Of a stretch of 64,000 bases of DNA, positions 54,311 through 64,000 are shown in pieces. Position 1 is the first letter of the stretch. Every line of letters begins with the position of its first letter. Location of the stretch: the NCBI RefSeq assembly GCF_002099425.1, contig NW_018343984.1, positions 15,847,501 through 15,911,500 on the forward strand. The letters are read 5' to 3'. The notes under the pieces are model-generated. The model worked only from the letters and a program-made list of their open reading frames with translations, did not search any database and had not been told where the DNA came from. This DNA is from Phascolarctos cinereus (taxonomy: Eukaryota; Chordata; Mammalia; Diprotodontia; Phascolarctidae). Position numbers and translations under genes: made by a program.

Positions 54311-54620
54311 ACGATCTGCCCAGAGCGCTGGCCTTGGTGCTGGCGAAGGTGCTAAGTCAAGAAATGATGCACAGGCATGGTCAAAGAGTATTTGTTATAT
54401 GTTGGATAAATAAACAGCAGCTTTCCCCAGGCACCATGCTGTATCATGTGTGGTGGCAGAATTTTGTGGGAGTATTTCAGTCAGGAAAGGAGAGAACAGA
54501 GTAGCCAGAATAGATAGTTAGAACCATCCATGTTTTTGCCAAATAGTTAACTCCATAAGGGGATGAAGAAGTTGGTCAGGATGGGTCTACAAAGTCTCAG
54601 ATTAATGGAACATCTATGGC
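54311..54620. other. Unassigned sequence
   Basis: No gene or repeat recognised; a 74-codon frame here shows no domain. Confidence 0.4.
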
Positions 54621-54624
54621 ATGG

Positions 54625-54805
54625 TCAAGTGAAAAGAGCACTGGATTTGTAGTCTGAGCACCTGGATTAAAATCTTGACTTTGCCACTTACTACTGATAT
54701 GAATTTGGACAAGCTATTTAAACTGTATGTGCCTCAGTTTCCTCATTTAAAAAACTGAAGAAGTTGGAATCAATGTCTCTGAGGTACCTCTAGTCTCAAA
54801 TTCCC
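54625..54805 (+). repeat. MIR/Ther SINE
   Basis: 'aagtgaaaagagcactggat', 'cctggattaaaatcttgact', 'gtgcctcagtttcctcattt' and 'ctctgaggtacctctagtct' in plus order, nearly full length. Confidence 0.82.
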
Positions 54806-54814
54806 AAGTGTCAA

Positions 54815-55735
54815 TTGAACATTTTGAACTGGATATTCCCTAGATATCTTAAATTTAATGTATCTAAAGCTGAAATCATGATTTTTTCCCTCCAATGCCT
54901 CTTCTCTTTTTAACTTCCTTATTAATGTTAAGAGTGCCACCATCCTCCAGTCACCCAGGCTTGCATCCTAGGTGTCTTCTTTGCTTCTTCATTTTCTTTA
55001 TGAAATCTGTTGCCAAGTCTTGTGGGTTAGACTTTTTCAACATGACTTGTATACACACCTTTATCTTCTCTGCCACTGTCATCACCCTGATACAGGCCCT
55101 CATCATTTCATGCCTAAACTACAGCAATAGCCTTCTGGTTGGCCTCCCTGATTCAAGTGTCTCCCTGTTTCAGTCTATCCTCCACTTATGTATAAGTGAT
55201 CTCCCACTCCCCCTCCTCAATAAATTCCCATGGCTCCCTATTCTCTTCAAATTCAAATATACACTCTTTTGGCCTTTAAAGCATTTTATAAGGTGCTCCC
55301 TTCCCCACCTTTCCAATATTTCTTCCCTTTCTTCACCTCTACATATTCTACATAGGCCTTCTTCCTGTTCCTGGCATAAGATGTTCCATCTCCCAACCCT
55401 GGGTATTTTCCCAAGCTGTCCTCCATGCTTAGAATTCTCTCTCTCCTCATCCTCTCTCTGGTTGCTCTGGCTTTCTTCAAGTCTAAACTGAAGTCCCTCC
55501 TTCTTCAAGAAATTTTTCTCTGTCCCCTTTAATGTTAGTGTCTCCTCTCTGAGATTACCCCCAAATTATCCACTTGTGTTTACCTTGTTTGCATGTAGTT
55601 TTTGTTCATTTGTTATTGTTCGATTGGGAGGTCCTTGAGGATGGAGACTATTTTTGCCTTTGCATCTCTAGTGCTCAGCACAAATCCTGGCACATATTAG
55701 GTGCTAAATAAATGTTTGCTGTCTTGTTGATTTTT
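54815..55735 (+). mobile_element. L2 LINE copy with readable ORF2 C-terminal remnant
   Basis: The DNA follows L2 from the ORF2 C-terminal coding part to the true 3' end ('gtgctcagcacaaatcctgg', 'aggtgctaaataaatgtttg'). A 198-codon frame at 54,895-55,491 still reads VAKSCGLDFFNM and ALIISCLNYSNSLLVGLP, the conserved thumb region of L2/CR1-type reverse transcriptases (family pattern LVQALISSRLDYCNSLLVGLP). The catalytic palm is not present, so it is a dead, 5'-truncated LINE, not a host gene. It lies just after a Ther SINE. Confidence 0.92.
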
Positions 55736-55899
55736 CATCTCAAAATCTATATTTCTAGGAAGTCTCACACTACTTTGAGATCTTGTTTGGCTGCATGCAT
55801 GCTTTAGGTACGGATTGCCCATACATTACAGTATCTTCCTTCCAATGTCTTCCCATCAAATCTGGAGTGGTATAGCATATAGTGACCCATCAAAGGATC
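55736..55899. other. Unassigned sequence
   Basis: Nothing recognised. Confidence 0.4.
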
Positions 55900-56110
55900 T
55901 TAGCTTTAGTTCAGGAAGTGATTTTGAGGTCATCAACTCTCATTTTATTGATGAAGAAGTCGAGGCCCAGAATTTTGTCCAAGACAGGTGATTGAATAAA
56001 ACAACAAATTTAAGCCTTACAACAACCCTCTGAGATGGGAGCTATAGCCATTATCCTCATTTTACAGATGAGTAAATTGAGGCTAGGAGAGCCTGAATCT
56101 GATTAATTGA
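55900..56110 (-). repeat. Two MIR fragments in the same orientation
   Basis: 55,900-55,995 carries 'cattttattgatgaagaagt' and 'gaggcccagaattttgtcca'. 56,005-56,110 carries 'cttacaacaaccctctgaga' and 'cattttacagatgagtaaat'. Each is a partial minus-strand MIR. Confidence 0.7.
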
Positions 56111-56639
56111 GGAAAAGACAGTGCCCTTCAGTTACTGTCTGTTTCAGTTGTTCCTCTATAACAGATCTGGGTTTAGTCATTGAATCGAATTGAATGTATA
56201 TGCAACAGACAAATAGCTCTTCAGTGGGTTATGTGCCTGCCAAGAGACCTGTCAGCAAGGGTTTGGCACCAGATTTTTTTTTCCATTGGGTCAGAGCTAG
56301 ACACCAGCAACAGTGTGCAGAAATTGACATCAATTGTTGTTCCAATAAATTCCAGGAAACATGTTTAGTTTTGATGGGAGGATAGAGGAAGGATGGGCAG
56401 GAGAGCTAGGGAAAGGAATGAGTATTTGGAGTATATTTTCCATGGGAAAGAAAAACAAGCACATTTCAGGTATTTGCTGGGAACTTTAGAAATCTTATAC
56501 CAGGAGCAGGTTAAGGATTACTCCCGAGTCCCTTCTACCCCTCCCGCAATCTCCTTGTGACCTATGACACTGAAATGCCCCAGGCAAGAGGGAAGGGGCC
56601 AAAGGGTGCTATCCAGGACACAGTTGTCACTAATCTTGT
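56111..56639. other. Unassigned sequence
   Basis: No gene or repeat recognised. Confidence 0.4.
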
Positions 56640-56825
56640 GACACAGATTTATCACTGTCAAACCCTGTCCCTGAGTCCTTGGGCAGCTTCATAGCATAGC
56701 CCAGTACACCAGACTTCCCAAGGGAATGAACATAGTATACAGTTTTCTCATCTGTGAAATGAGGATACTGAACTACATGACCTCTAAGGGCCCTTCCAGA
56801 TTTAAATCTATGTTCCTGTGATTCC
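56640..56825 (+). repeat. MIR/Ther SINE 3' part
   Basis: 'ttttctcatctgtgaaatga', 'gaactacatgacctctaagg' and 'ccttccagatttaaatctat' are the Ther-type 3' end. The head is weak. Confidence 0.72.
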
Positions 56826-57659
56826 ATGATAGGGGTACATGCCCATAAAACACAGTGAAAGATACCAAGGAATAGCCAAATCTTGAAGACACCTGACTCT
56901 TCTACAATGAGCCACTAATATTCTTCTTTATGCCTACCTGTTCCACCATAATGAGGGCTTACATAAGTAGTATCACAAGGCCTAGTCTCATGTACGAGAA
57001 ACAAATTCTTATTCCTTTCTGTGTCTGTGTTCTGGCTACAAGCATCTCCAGCCTGGAACTTGAACTAGCCAAGTCCTCAGAGTTATTGCTTAAACAGATT
57101 TACTTGGCTGCTCCCAACAGCTCATTTGCCCCATCTTCCTTGTTGTGCTAACAGAGAACTGGAGAGATGATGAGTTCTCCTTGGTTCTGAGAAAGCTACT
57201 AGAAGCATCTTATGGGAGAACAAGCAAATGGGGGTATTCATGTCTGTATTTTTCCATTATTTTATCTGTTTGCATTCTTTTATCATTTTCCCGTCATTTA
57301 ATGCCTCTTGTTGGTGTTATGGAGGATTTATGTTCCCACAATGCCTTTTAATTAGTGAGTCCATGCTCCAGGTTGGTGTCAGAGGGGAAATATTACTCTG
57401 GTTTCCATGATCTGGATTCAGAAGCCAAAATGTTATAAGATGTAACATATATTGCCCTGTAAAGGAAGGACTCGGCCTAAGGGTCTCATTCCCACTAATC
57501 ATGGAGGCTCCTAGGTTCAAGAAGCCTCTGGTGTGGCTAGTGACCCTAACCAGCTTCTACATGAGCAAATTATTGACATAGTCAAAAGGCATTTATAAGT
57601 GATGATGAATTTTAACAAATTAAATGTCATGAATTGATTTGCACAAGTCTTTTTAAACT
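56826..57659. other. Unassigned sequence
   Basis: No repeat recognised in about 0.8 kb. Overlapping 60-73-codon frames have no recognisable features. Confidence 0.4.
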
Positions 57660-59010
57660 TTCATTTGTCTTTAGTTTTTTTTTTCTTTTAATACTTTAGC
57701 TTTTACTTAAAAAAAAAATTCCCCGTATCTTTCCCTGATTTTCTTCCCCGGGAACCCTCAGCTGTAAGAAAAAAACAAATGATCAAGCAAAACTGACCAG
57801 TCCATCCATTGAGTCCAACTGTATTGTCTACATCCAGTGTTCAGTCACCTGACTTCTTGACCCAATATTGGTAGTTTTCTTTATTTTGAGGTCTGTCGTC
57901 ACTTTGTGCTGTTTTTATTTGCATTCATATTATTTCTGTTCCCCTAACTTTATTTTCTACCAAAGCACATAAATCTTCTCACATTTCTCTAAATTCCTTA
58001 TATTTATTATTTCTTATGGCCCAATAATATTAAATTGTGTTCATGTACCACACCTCATTCAACTATTCTCAGCTGATGGGCACTTGTGATGTTCCTTTCC
58101 TTTGTTCCTACATTTATTTGTTCATTCATTCATTTACTCATTCTTCCCTTCCTCCTTCCTTCCTTCCTTTCCTTCCTTCCTTCCTTCCTTCCTTCCTTCC
58201 TTTCCTTCCTTCCTTCCTTCCTTCCTCCTCTCCTCCTTCCTTTCTCCTTTCTCTCTCCCTCTCTTCCCCCTTCCTCCCCTTCTCCCTCCTTCTTTCTCCT
58301 TTTCTCTCTCCCTTCTTCCCTTTCTCCTTCCCTCCCTTCTTTCCTCTTTTCCTCTTCCCTCCCTCCCTCTTTCACTTCCTTCCTTCTTCTCCCTTTAGCC
58401 CTTGCCCACAAAGCACTCCAATGAATATTTTGGTATTTAGGTGATCTTTCTTCCTGCTTTTGATCTCCTAAATCCTAAAGTAGAATCTTTGTGTCAAACA
58501 ACATGAACAGTTCAGTCACTTTTTCCACTTAATTTAGAATTAAGTGAAATTCAGAACCTAGAATGGTTGGATTAATTCACAGCTCTACTAACAGTATATT
58601 ATAGATCCTGACTTTCCACAGTCCCTCTAACATTGTCACTTTTTATGATATGTTTTTAATTTTTTGGGTAGTGAAGCGAACCTCAGAATAACTTAATACA
58701 TAGTTCTCTTGTTATTAATGATTGTGAGTTTTTAATATAATTATTAATTAGAATTTCTTCTTTTGAAATCTTTGCTTACTTATCTATTGGTACATGGGCA
58801 TTGGCTTTATAAATATGTTAATACTCTTTATATTTTGGGAATTGGGCTTTCATCATATGTATTTGCCATTAAGATTTTTTCTACTCTACAACTTATCTTC
58901 TTATTTTAACCATATTGATTTTGCTCATGCAAAAGCATTTTAATTTCATTTATTCAATGTAGTCTATTCTATCTTTTATGGTCTCTTCTATCTCTTTTCC
59001 AATAAAATCC
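57660..59010 (-). mobile_element. L1 LINE 3' region with a CTTC microsatellite
   Basis: The left edge is an L1 3' UTR ('tcattcaactattctcagct', 'gatgggcacttgtgatgttc'). The right part (58,440-59,010) reads through antisense ORF2 C-terminal text ('ctttgtgtcaaacaacatga', 'gggcattggctttataaata', 'tttgctcatgcaaaagcatt'). The polypyrimidine tract sits inside. 5'-truncated, dead. Confidence 0.8.
58141..58395 (+). repeat. (CTTC)n/(CTCC)n polypyrimidine tract
   Basis: About 250 bp of nearly pure pyrimidine: CTTC units first, then irregular CTCC/CTTT units. The Pro-Ser-Phe-Leu and Arg-Lys-Glu-Gly open frames on both strands are artefacts of this composition. Confidence 0.96.
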
Positions 59011-59899
59011 ATTCACAGGAGTTTTTGAAGATAAGAGGGGATGCAAGTTGGGACTGAGTCAGGAGTGTTTAGGGGAAACGTGTACCCCCTTTGCCTCTAA
59101 ACTATTGAGATAAGGATTGAGTCCACAAAACTACTTTGGTATTAATGAGTAATGCAAACAGTTCATCTGTGTTCATCAGGATAGGATCAAAAAGAGTCCC
59201 AATGAAGGAACACTGATACTGAAAGCTTACTCAATCTCCTTCGTGGAAGTAGAATGAACTGTTGTTTTGAGTTCTATTCAAAAGAAAATCTAGTATTCCT
59301 CCACCACTTCAACTAAGTAATGTGTGTAGAGAGGCCCATTCTCTAGAAATTATGTGCCACCTACCTTTTTTCCACACAAGAAACTACTCACCTTGCTTTG
59401 TAATGAGAGGAGAATTCCTTTTAGTTCAGGAAGATTCACAGAAGAAATCTACTAAGTGGAATTAATGAGAAGATAATGCCCAAAAGCTAAATTTAAAAAT
59501 TACACAAACTAGATGTTGGCATGGTCCATATGTAGGGCCTGGGTCAAAGGGGTGAGGGAGTGGACAAATGGTTGGATAGCATTCATACATGTCCCTTAAG
59601 TATGAGGAAGGGTGAACTTCATTCAGACCTGGAGGGCCATCTTTGTCTGCATGCATTTGAGTGTTTGCAATGTATAGATGAGCTTAAAATAAAGGATTCT
59701 GCTGATTCCATGTTTTTAAGGTAATAGCATTGGTTAACACTAAAAATTGGGGCTTTCTAACAGAAGTATGTTTGACAGTGATCCTTAACTTTTCAAGGGT
59801 TTTGCCCTTAAGGTTAGTTACAATTTATTTCTACTCACCCTTCTGGGAGTTTAAGTTGATCCTTCAGGTCAACTAGCTGGTCTCTCTTTAGGGGACATC
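59011..59899. other. Unassigned sequence
   Basis: About 0.9 kb with no recognised repeat or gene. Confidence 0.4.
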
Positions 59900-60020
59900 A
59901 CATTTATTAATTTCTTCAACAAATACTTATCAAGAGCTGATTATGTGCAAGTCACTGCTCTTGACACTGGAGATAGTAAAACAGAGAGCACAGCAGTCCC
60001 TGTTCTCTGCTCCAAGCTTA
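59900..60020 (-). repeat. L2 3'-end fragment
   Basis: 'caacaaatacttatcaagag', 'tgattatgtgcaagtcactg' and 'cagtccctgttctctgctcc' in minus order. Confidence 0.65.
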
Positions 60021-60075
60021 AACCCTATCTTTTAGAAGAAGCATTTCAGATTCTCCTTATGCTAGTAGCTTCCCT

Positions 60076-60616
60076 CTATTAGTGTGTGGGGTGTTCAGGG
60101 AGGACTAGTTTGAGGGATTGCCAAAACCTCAGGGCTGCTCATCTACCTTTGGTGTCCACCTGGCATTCAACTCTTACTTGTGGCTCCAAGAAGTTGTAGT
60201 GGCCAAACCCTGGGAAAACCATCTTGGGAGATGGGCTAAACCAGGTTGAGAGTAACTAACATGCCTGAAACTCATTGGTGAATTAGGGGAATGGTACCCA
60301 AACATTTGAAAACTACACTCCATCTCCTGAAGAGTGGTCAGATGAGAACACTTTGTTCCAAAGGCCATGAAGGTTGTTGAAGCAGGTGCTGTAGAGTACT
60401 TAAAGCTTGGTCAGACATTGAAGATGCCAAGGTCATCCACTGCATCTTGGGTCATTGCCAGTCATCCCGACTTTTTTCTTGACACTGGACTTCAATGACT
60501 CTTGAAGGGAGAATGAGGCTGACAACTTTGCAACTCTGCCTCACTTAAATCCAATTCAGGCATGATCAACACATGACCCTGGGATGGTGAGGTCATTGAT
60601 CCTCCTTGAAAATGAA
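60076..60616 (+). repeat. Unnamed ~0.55 kb interspersed repeat, copy B
   Basis: It aligns with copy A at 11.5 kb over its whole length: 'cagggctgctcatctacctt', 'ggctccaagaagttgtagtg', 'gagatgggctaaaccaggtt', 'aaggccatgaaggttgttga', 'ggtcatccactgcatcttgg', 'gaatgaggctgacaactttg' and 'cattgatcctccttgaaaat'. A poly(A)-tailed SINE is inserted at its 3' edge. Confidence 0.82.
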
Positions 60617-60770
60617 GGAGTGGGGCAGCTAGGTGGCACAGTGACGAGAGCACCGGCCCTGGAGTCAGGAGGACCTGAGTTCAAATCTGACCTCAGACAC
60701 ATAACACTTACTAGCTGTGTGACCCTGGGCAAGTCACTTAACCCCATTGCCTAAGCAAAAAAAAAAAAAA
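60617..60770 (+). repeat. Well-preserved poly(A)-tailed SINE at the end of the unnamed repeat
   Basis: 'ggggcagctaggtggcacag', 'ggacctgagttcaaatctga', 'gggcaagtcacttaacccca' and A(14-15). It separates the body of the unnamed repeat from 'aacaataaacaacagcaa', which looks like that repeat's own tail. Confidence 0.93.
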
Positions 60771-60819
60771 AGACTAACAATAAACAACAGCAATCTCCAA
60801 TTTATCCTGCATCTATCTT

Positions 60820-60925
60820 GTTTATATATCATTGTTTGCATGTTGCCTCCCCCATTACACTGTGAGCTTCTCGAGGGCAGGGATTGTCTATTGCCTTTCC
60901 TTTCATCCCTAGAGCTGAATAAATG
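60820..60925 (+). repeat. L2 3' end with small internal deletion
   Basis: 'gcatgttgcctcccccatta', 'gtgagcttctcgagggcagg' and 'gagctgaataaatg' are L2 terminal blocks; the usual 'agcacagtgcctggcacat' part is missing. Confidence 0.75.
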
Positions 60926-60959
60926 TGATTTACCAAAAGACTGTCTTTCAATGATTAGT

Positions 60960-61135
60960 CCCTTATCCCTAGAATGGTCTTCCCTCACATCTTCACCCCT
61001 TAGAATCTTTAGCTTCCTTCAAAGCTCAGTTCAGTCACCACCTACTACAAGAAGTCTCTCCTAATCTCCCTGGGCATTATCACTCTCTCATTAAAATTCC
61101 TGTGTATGTGTTTTGTTTCGGCATATCTCTATATG
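60960..61135 (+). repeat. L2 ORF2-end and 3' UTR fragment
   Basis: 'gaatggtcttccctcacatc', 'gcttccttcaaagctcagtt' and 'gaagtctctcctaatctccc' are L2 blocks normally upstream of the preceding piece, so the two are separate insertions or a rearranged one. Confidence 0.78.
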
Positions 61136-61264
61136 TTCCATGTTGCTTCAATAGACTTTCCTTAATGACAGCATATGACCTTACTAAAGGTTTGCTATTG
61201 AATTAAACCAGCAACTGGATCTCACATGCAAAACAATAGCTCCCTTTCTCTTGACACTTGCACT

Positions 61265-61680
61265 TACTTCATGGGATCATGTGCAGATTTAGAGCTGGAA
61301 GAGATCCCAGAGACCATCTCATTGAATACCTTTATTTTATAGATGAGGAAACTGAAGCCCAGCTAGATTAACTCCAAGCTTCTCAAACTTTTTGCTCTTA
61401 AGATCCCTTTACATTTAAAATTTATCAAGGACACTAAAGAGCTTTTGTTTATGTATCAATTGTATATTTACCATGTTGTATCGTATATTTGTATATATTG
61501 ATATTTACCATGTTAAAAATTAATACATTTTTAATACTATTAGACAATAGTTTTGACCTCCTGATCCCCTCAAAAGGTCTCAGGGGACGCCCCTCCCCAC
61601 ACAGGTTCCCTGGACTACATTTCAACAACTACTCCATTAAATGATTTGTTCAAAGTCCCATATTTCCAAGATGTGTGATT
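61265..61680 (-). repeat. MIR SINE split by a hAT-like element
   Basis: Left part (61,265-61,372): 'atttagagctggaagagatc', 'tagatgaggaaactgaagcc', 'agctagatta'. Right part (61,632-61,680): 'aaatgatttgttcaaagtcc', which continues MIR where the left part stops. Confidence 0.7.
61376..61631. mobile_element. hAT-like non-autonomous DNA transposon inside MIR
   Basis: Left end 'caagcttctcaaactttttg', interior 'gacactaaagagcttttgtt' and 'aatagttttgacctcctgat', right end 'ccctggactacatttcaac' match a mammal-wide element from memory (ends CAGTGGTTCTCAAAC). ATTAA-containing octamers on each side could be remnants of an 8-bp duplication. Non-coding. Confidence 0.75.
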
Positions 61681-61817
61681 TTGTTAGGTTTAGATGCTGT
61701 CCACCAATGCACATCAAAATCCCCCAATAACTTACGGATAAACTTGAAGGAGGGTGGGGATTATGCAATTCCTCCTAGGACAGTGAGCCTGGCAATAAGG
61801 CTCCCCAAGCTTAGCTT
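61681..61817. other. Unassigned sequence
   Basis: Nothing recognised. Confidence 0.35.
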
Positions 61818-62070
61818 ATTGTTGTTCAGTTGTTTCATTCATGTCTGATTCATCGTTACCCCATTTGGGGTTTTCTTGGCAAGGATACAGGAGTGGTTTA
61901 TCATTTCCTTCTCCAGTTCATTTTTACATATGAGAAACTGAGGCAAGCAAGGTTAAGTGGCTTGCCCAGGGTCACACAGCTAGTAAGTGTCTGAGGTTGG
62001 ATGAATTCAGGAAAATGAGTCTTCCAAATTCCAGGTTCAGTGCTCTATCCAGTGAACTACCTAGCATGCC
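61818..62070 (-). repeat. Complete RTE-tailed SINE
   Basis: 'ttattgttgttcagttgttt', 'ccatttggggttttcttggc', 'gcttgcccagggtcacacag' and head 'ctctatccagtgaactacct'. Confidence 0.9.
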
Positions 62071-62109
62071 TTCAGACAATACTATACACCTTACTGTCTC
62101 ATATACTGG

Positions 62110-62285
62110 ACCCTCAGTACTGCATAGTAAAAAGAGCCTTGGTTCTAGAGACAGAGGACTTGGGTTCAAATTCTACCTTTCAAGCTTACTTGTGTGACTT
62201 ATGAAAGTCCGTGGGCCTCAGTTTCCTCCTGTGTTAAATGGGGGAGTTGGCCTGAATGGCCTTCCAGATCTAAATTTATAATCAC
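62110..62285 (+). repeat. MIR/Ther SINE
   Basis: 'gcatagtaaaaagagccttg', 'gacttgggttcaaattctac', 'cctcagtttcctcctgtgtt' and 'ggccttccagatctaaattt' in plus order. Confidence 0.8.
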
Positions 62286-62895
62286 AAGCCTACCTGCTTG
62301 AAATGATCACTTTTATGAGTTCTCAGAAGTAGATTTTATGTTTTGTTTACATATTCATGGCTCTTACCACTAAAATCAAATGATATTTTATGTACATATT
62401 GAAGCCTCTATTTGTAGAAATGGGCCTGTTTGCAAAGGGGTTGACTTATCTTCAAATAGACAGATGGGATAAGTTTAAATGGAGAGAATAGCTTGATTTG
62501 ACGCATAAAAGCAATAAAGCTAATTTATAGAAATGCTTTTGAGTTTATAAAAACATCTCACTTTTAAAATTTAATTTATTAAAAATTTTAATTTATCCTT
62601 AATTTAACAAAGGTAGTTTTACTTTAAGCTAATTAATTACATTTTTCTGCATGTGAACTGGTCTTTCCTTTTACAAATGGGCTCTGCAAAGACATCCATT
62701 TCAGTTTCTCTTATTTTGCATTGATCGCATACAGTGAGACAGGATCCTTTAAGAACACAAATTTGTTGAAATGTAGAGTGGAGAAGACCAAATGATATTC
62801 TATCCCTCTACAATGAAAAGAGGGAAATCTGAATGGGGAGGCTGCTCCAAAAGACAAAGAAGAGACGGAATAGGACAGAGAGATTACTTTAAACC
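62286..62895. other. AT-rich unassigned sequence
   Basis: 62,500-62,660 is very AT-rich with several TTAATTTATT units; no gene or repeat recognised. Confidence 0.4.
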
Positions 62896-62937
62896 AGCAA
62901 TTGTCTAAAACTTTTTGGTCTCAGGACCCCTTTTTGT

Positions 62938-62990
62938 CATTCAATCATTGTCAGTTGCGTCTGACTCTTCATGACCCCATTTGGAGTATT
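62938..62990 (-). repeat. RTE-tailed SINE, tail fragment inside hAT
   Basis: 'attcaatcattgtcagttgc' and 'gactcttcatgaccccattt' then 'ggagt' are the SINE's RTE-like tail only. It repeats the same part of the complete SINE 110 bp away. Confidence 0.75.
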
Positions 62991-63072
62991 TGTATCTCCT
63001 AATAAAGGCTTTATTTTTCTCTCTTTATTTTCACCTTTAGTTGAAGAAGGGAGGGGGATAAGTGGTGGGGTC

Positions 63073-63335
63073 TTATTGTTGTTTTGTTCAGTTATTTTCA
63101 ATTGTGTCTGACTCTCCCCATTTGGAGTTTTCTTAGGCAAAGATACTGGAATGGTTTGCCATTTCCTCCTCCACACGCATTTTACAGATGAAGAAACTGA
63201 GGCAAACAGGATAAAGTGACTTGCCCAGGGTCACACAGCTAGAAAGGATCTGAGGACAGATTTGAACTCAAGAAGATGAGTCTGCCTGACTCCAGACAAG
63301 GTGCCCTACCGATTGTACCACCTACCTGCGCTCTC
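63073..63335 (-). repeat. Complete RTE-tailed SINE inside hAT
   Basis: 'attgttgttttgttcagtta', 'ggcaaagatactggaatggt', 'gatgaagaaactgaggcaaa', 'cccagggtcacacagctaga' and head 'gattgtaccacctacctgcg'. Confidence 0.92.
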
Positions 63336-63606
63336 CGAATCCCTTCATATTTTAAAAAATTATTTAAATTAATTATTACATTATTTATTATTATATTCAT
63401 TATTTATAATTAATTATTTTAAAATTATTTAAAAATTGAAAAATTCTTGAAGACCTCTAAGAATTTTTGTTTTGAGATTTTTACTTACTGATATACACTG
63501 TGCTAGAGATGAAAACATCTTAGTATTATTATGAAAATAGTTTTGACCTTGCTGATCTCCTGAGAGGACCCCCTGGGCTCCCCAGACTACACTTTGAGAT
63601 CCGATG

Positions 63607-64000
63607 CTCTAGAAGGCAATGCGGTATTCATAGCAGAGCCTGGCTGGTCTGAGAGACAAGAACAAGTCATATGGATTCAATGGAGCTTGTTGAAATATAG
63701 CCATTGCTGGCACATTCACAAAGTAGCAGCTCCCTTTCCTATGGCACTTTTGCTAATATGTCCCTGAAGCAACAGGGTTTGATTCATCATCCAAAAATAA
63801 TTTGAGATAGAGAGAGGTTCAAACCACAAGGGAAGTCCAGAGGAAATCTGCAGGTAGGAATATTCTGGTGAGAAGCGATCATATACTATTTGTACTTAGA
63901 AGTGTTTTTCCCCTTCAGTTTTTGGATACATATGGCTTTTTTTTTGGGGGGGGTCGATATATTTATATTTAAGATTAATTAACAAATAGGTTTCATTACC
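63607..64000. other. Unassigned sequence to window end
   Basis: No repeat or gene recognised. A nine-T, eight-G run at about 63,937-63,953 resembles the one near the window start. Confidence 0.4.

Larger units (their letters stand above)
62896..63606. mobile_element. hAT-like element broken up by SINE insertions
   Basis: Left end 'cagcaattgtctaaaacttt' then 'ggtctcaggaccccttttt'; right part 'cttagtattattatgaaaat', 'agttttgaccttgctgat' and right end 'ctacactttgagatccgatg', the same family as at 61.4 kb. Octamers CTTTAAAC (left) and CTCTAGAA (right) resemble a decayed hAT duplication around a CTAG-like core. Two SINE pieces lie inside. Confidence 0.78.

Noticed and set aside
54895-55491. 198-codon frame as a host gene
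   Set aside because: The residues match L2 reverse-transcriptase C-terminus and the DNA continues to the L2 3' end, so it is a LINE fossil.
58037-58444. 135-codon Pro/Ser/Phe/Leu frame and its Lys/Arg/Glu mirror frame
   Set aside because: Artefact of the CTTC/CTCC polypyrimidine tract inside an L1.
1-64000. LTR retrovirus, Polinton or other capsid- or envelope-bearing element
   Set aside because: No paired LTR-like ends, primer-binding-site region or recognisable retroviral protein text was seen by eye; short solo LTRs of unknown family cannot be excluded.

Overview
The window reads as ordinary nuclear DNA of a marsupial. The main evidence is the interspersed repeats. There are many tRNA-headed SINEs starting with GGCAGCTAGGTGG, in two kinds: one ends in poly(A), the other in an RTE/BovB-like 3' tail followed by (CAA)n. 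Around them lie abundant L2, MIR/Ther and L3/CR1 fossils, a marsupial-type L1, and many CA, TATC, CTTC and GA microsatellites. Repeat family names come from memory of consensus sequences, not from a database search. I cannot name the species.

No protein-coding exon, multi-exon gene or intact ORF could be supported. Open frames of 60-200 codons are inside repeats, inside microsatellites, or are unrecognisable. The only frame with recognisable protein similarity is an L2 reverse-transcriptase C-terminal remnant at about 54,895-55,491. The only recognisable RNA gene relative is a full-length, decayed 7SL (SRP) RNA pseudogene on the minus strand at about 35,676-36,003, next to a GAAG/CTTC microsatellite.

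Layout: 1-14 kb is a mosaic of L2, MIR and SINE pieces in unassigned sequence. 14.3-22 kb is a nearly full-length, decayed L1 on the minus strand. It carries an L2 3' end and a second truncated L1, and the second L1 carries a SINE; each of these three insertions has visible target-site duplications. 22.2-25.4 kb holds more L1 3' ends in opposite orientations. 26-46 kb is dominated by unusually long L2 copies (32.7-34.7, 38.9-40.1, 43.6-46.3 kb), L3 pieces, the 7SL pseudogene and microsatellites. 46.3-52.5 kb is repeat-poor and has several blocks rich in homeodomain, octamer and SOX-like sites, which makes it the best candidate for conserved regulatory sequence. 52.5-64 kb returns to a repeat mosaic with an L1, L2/L3 pieces and two hAT-like elements, one of them split by SINEs.

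Overall this looks like intergenic or intronic sequence. The most informative content is the nested insertion order, the 7SL retrocopy, an unnamed ~0.55 kb repeat present three times, a MIR-headed SINE with its own 3' tail, and the candidate enhancers. I saw no sign of a new multi-gene system.
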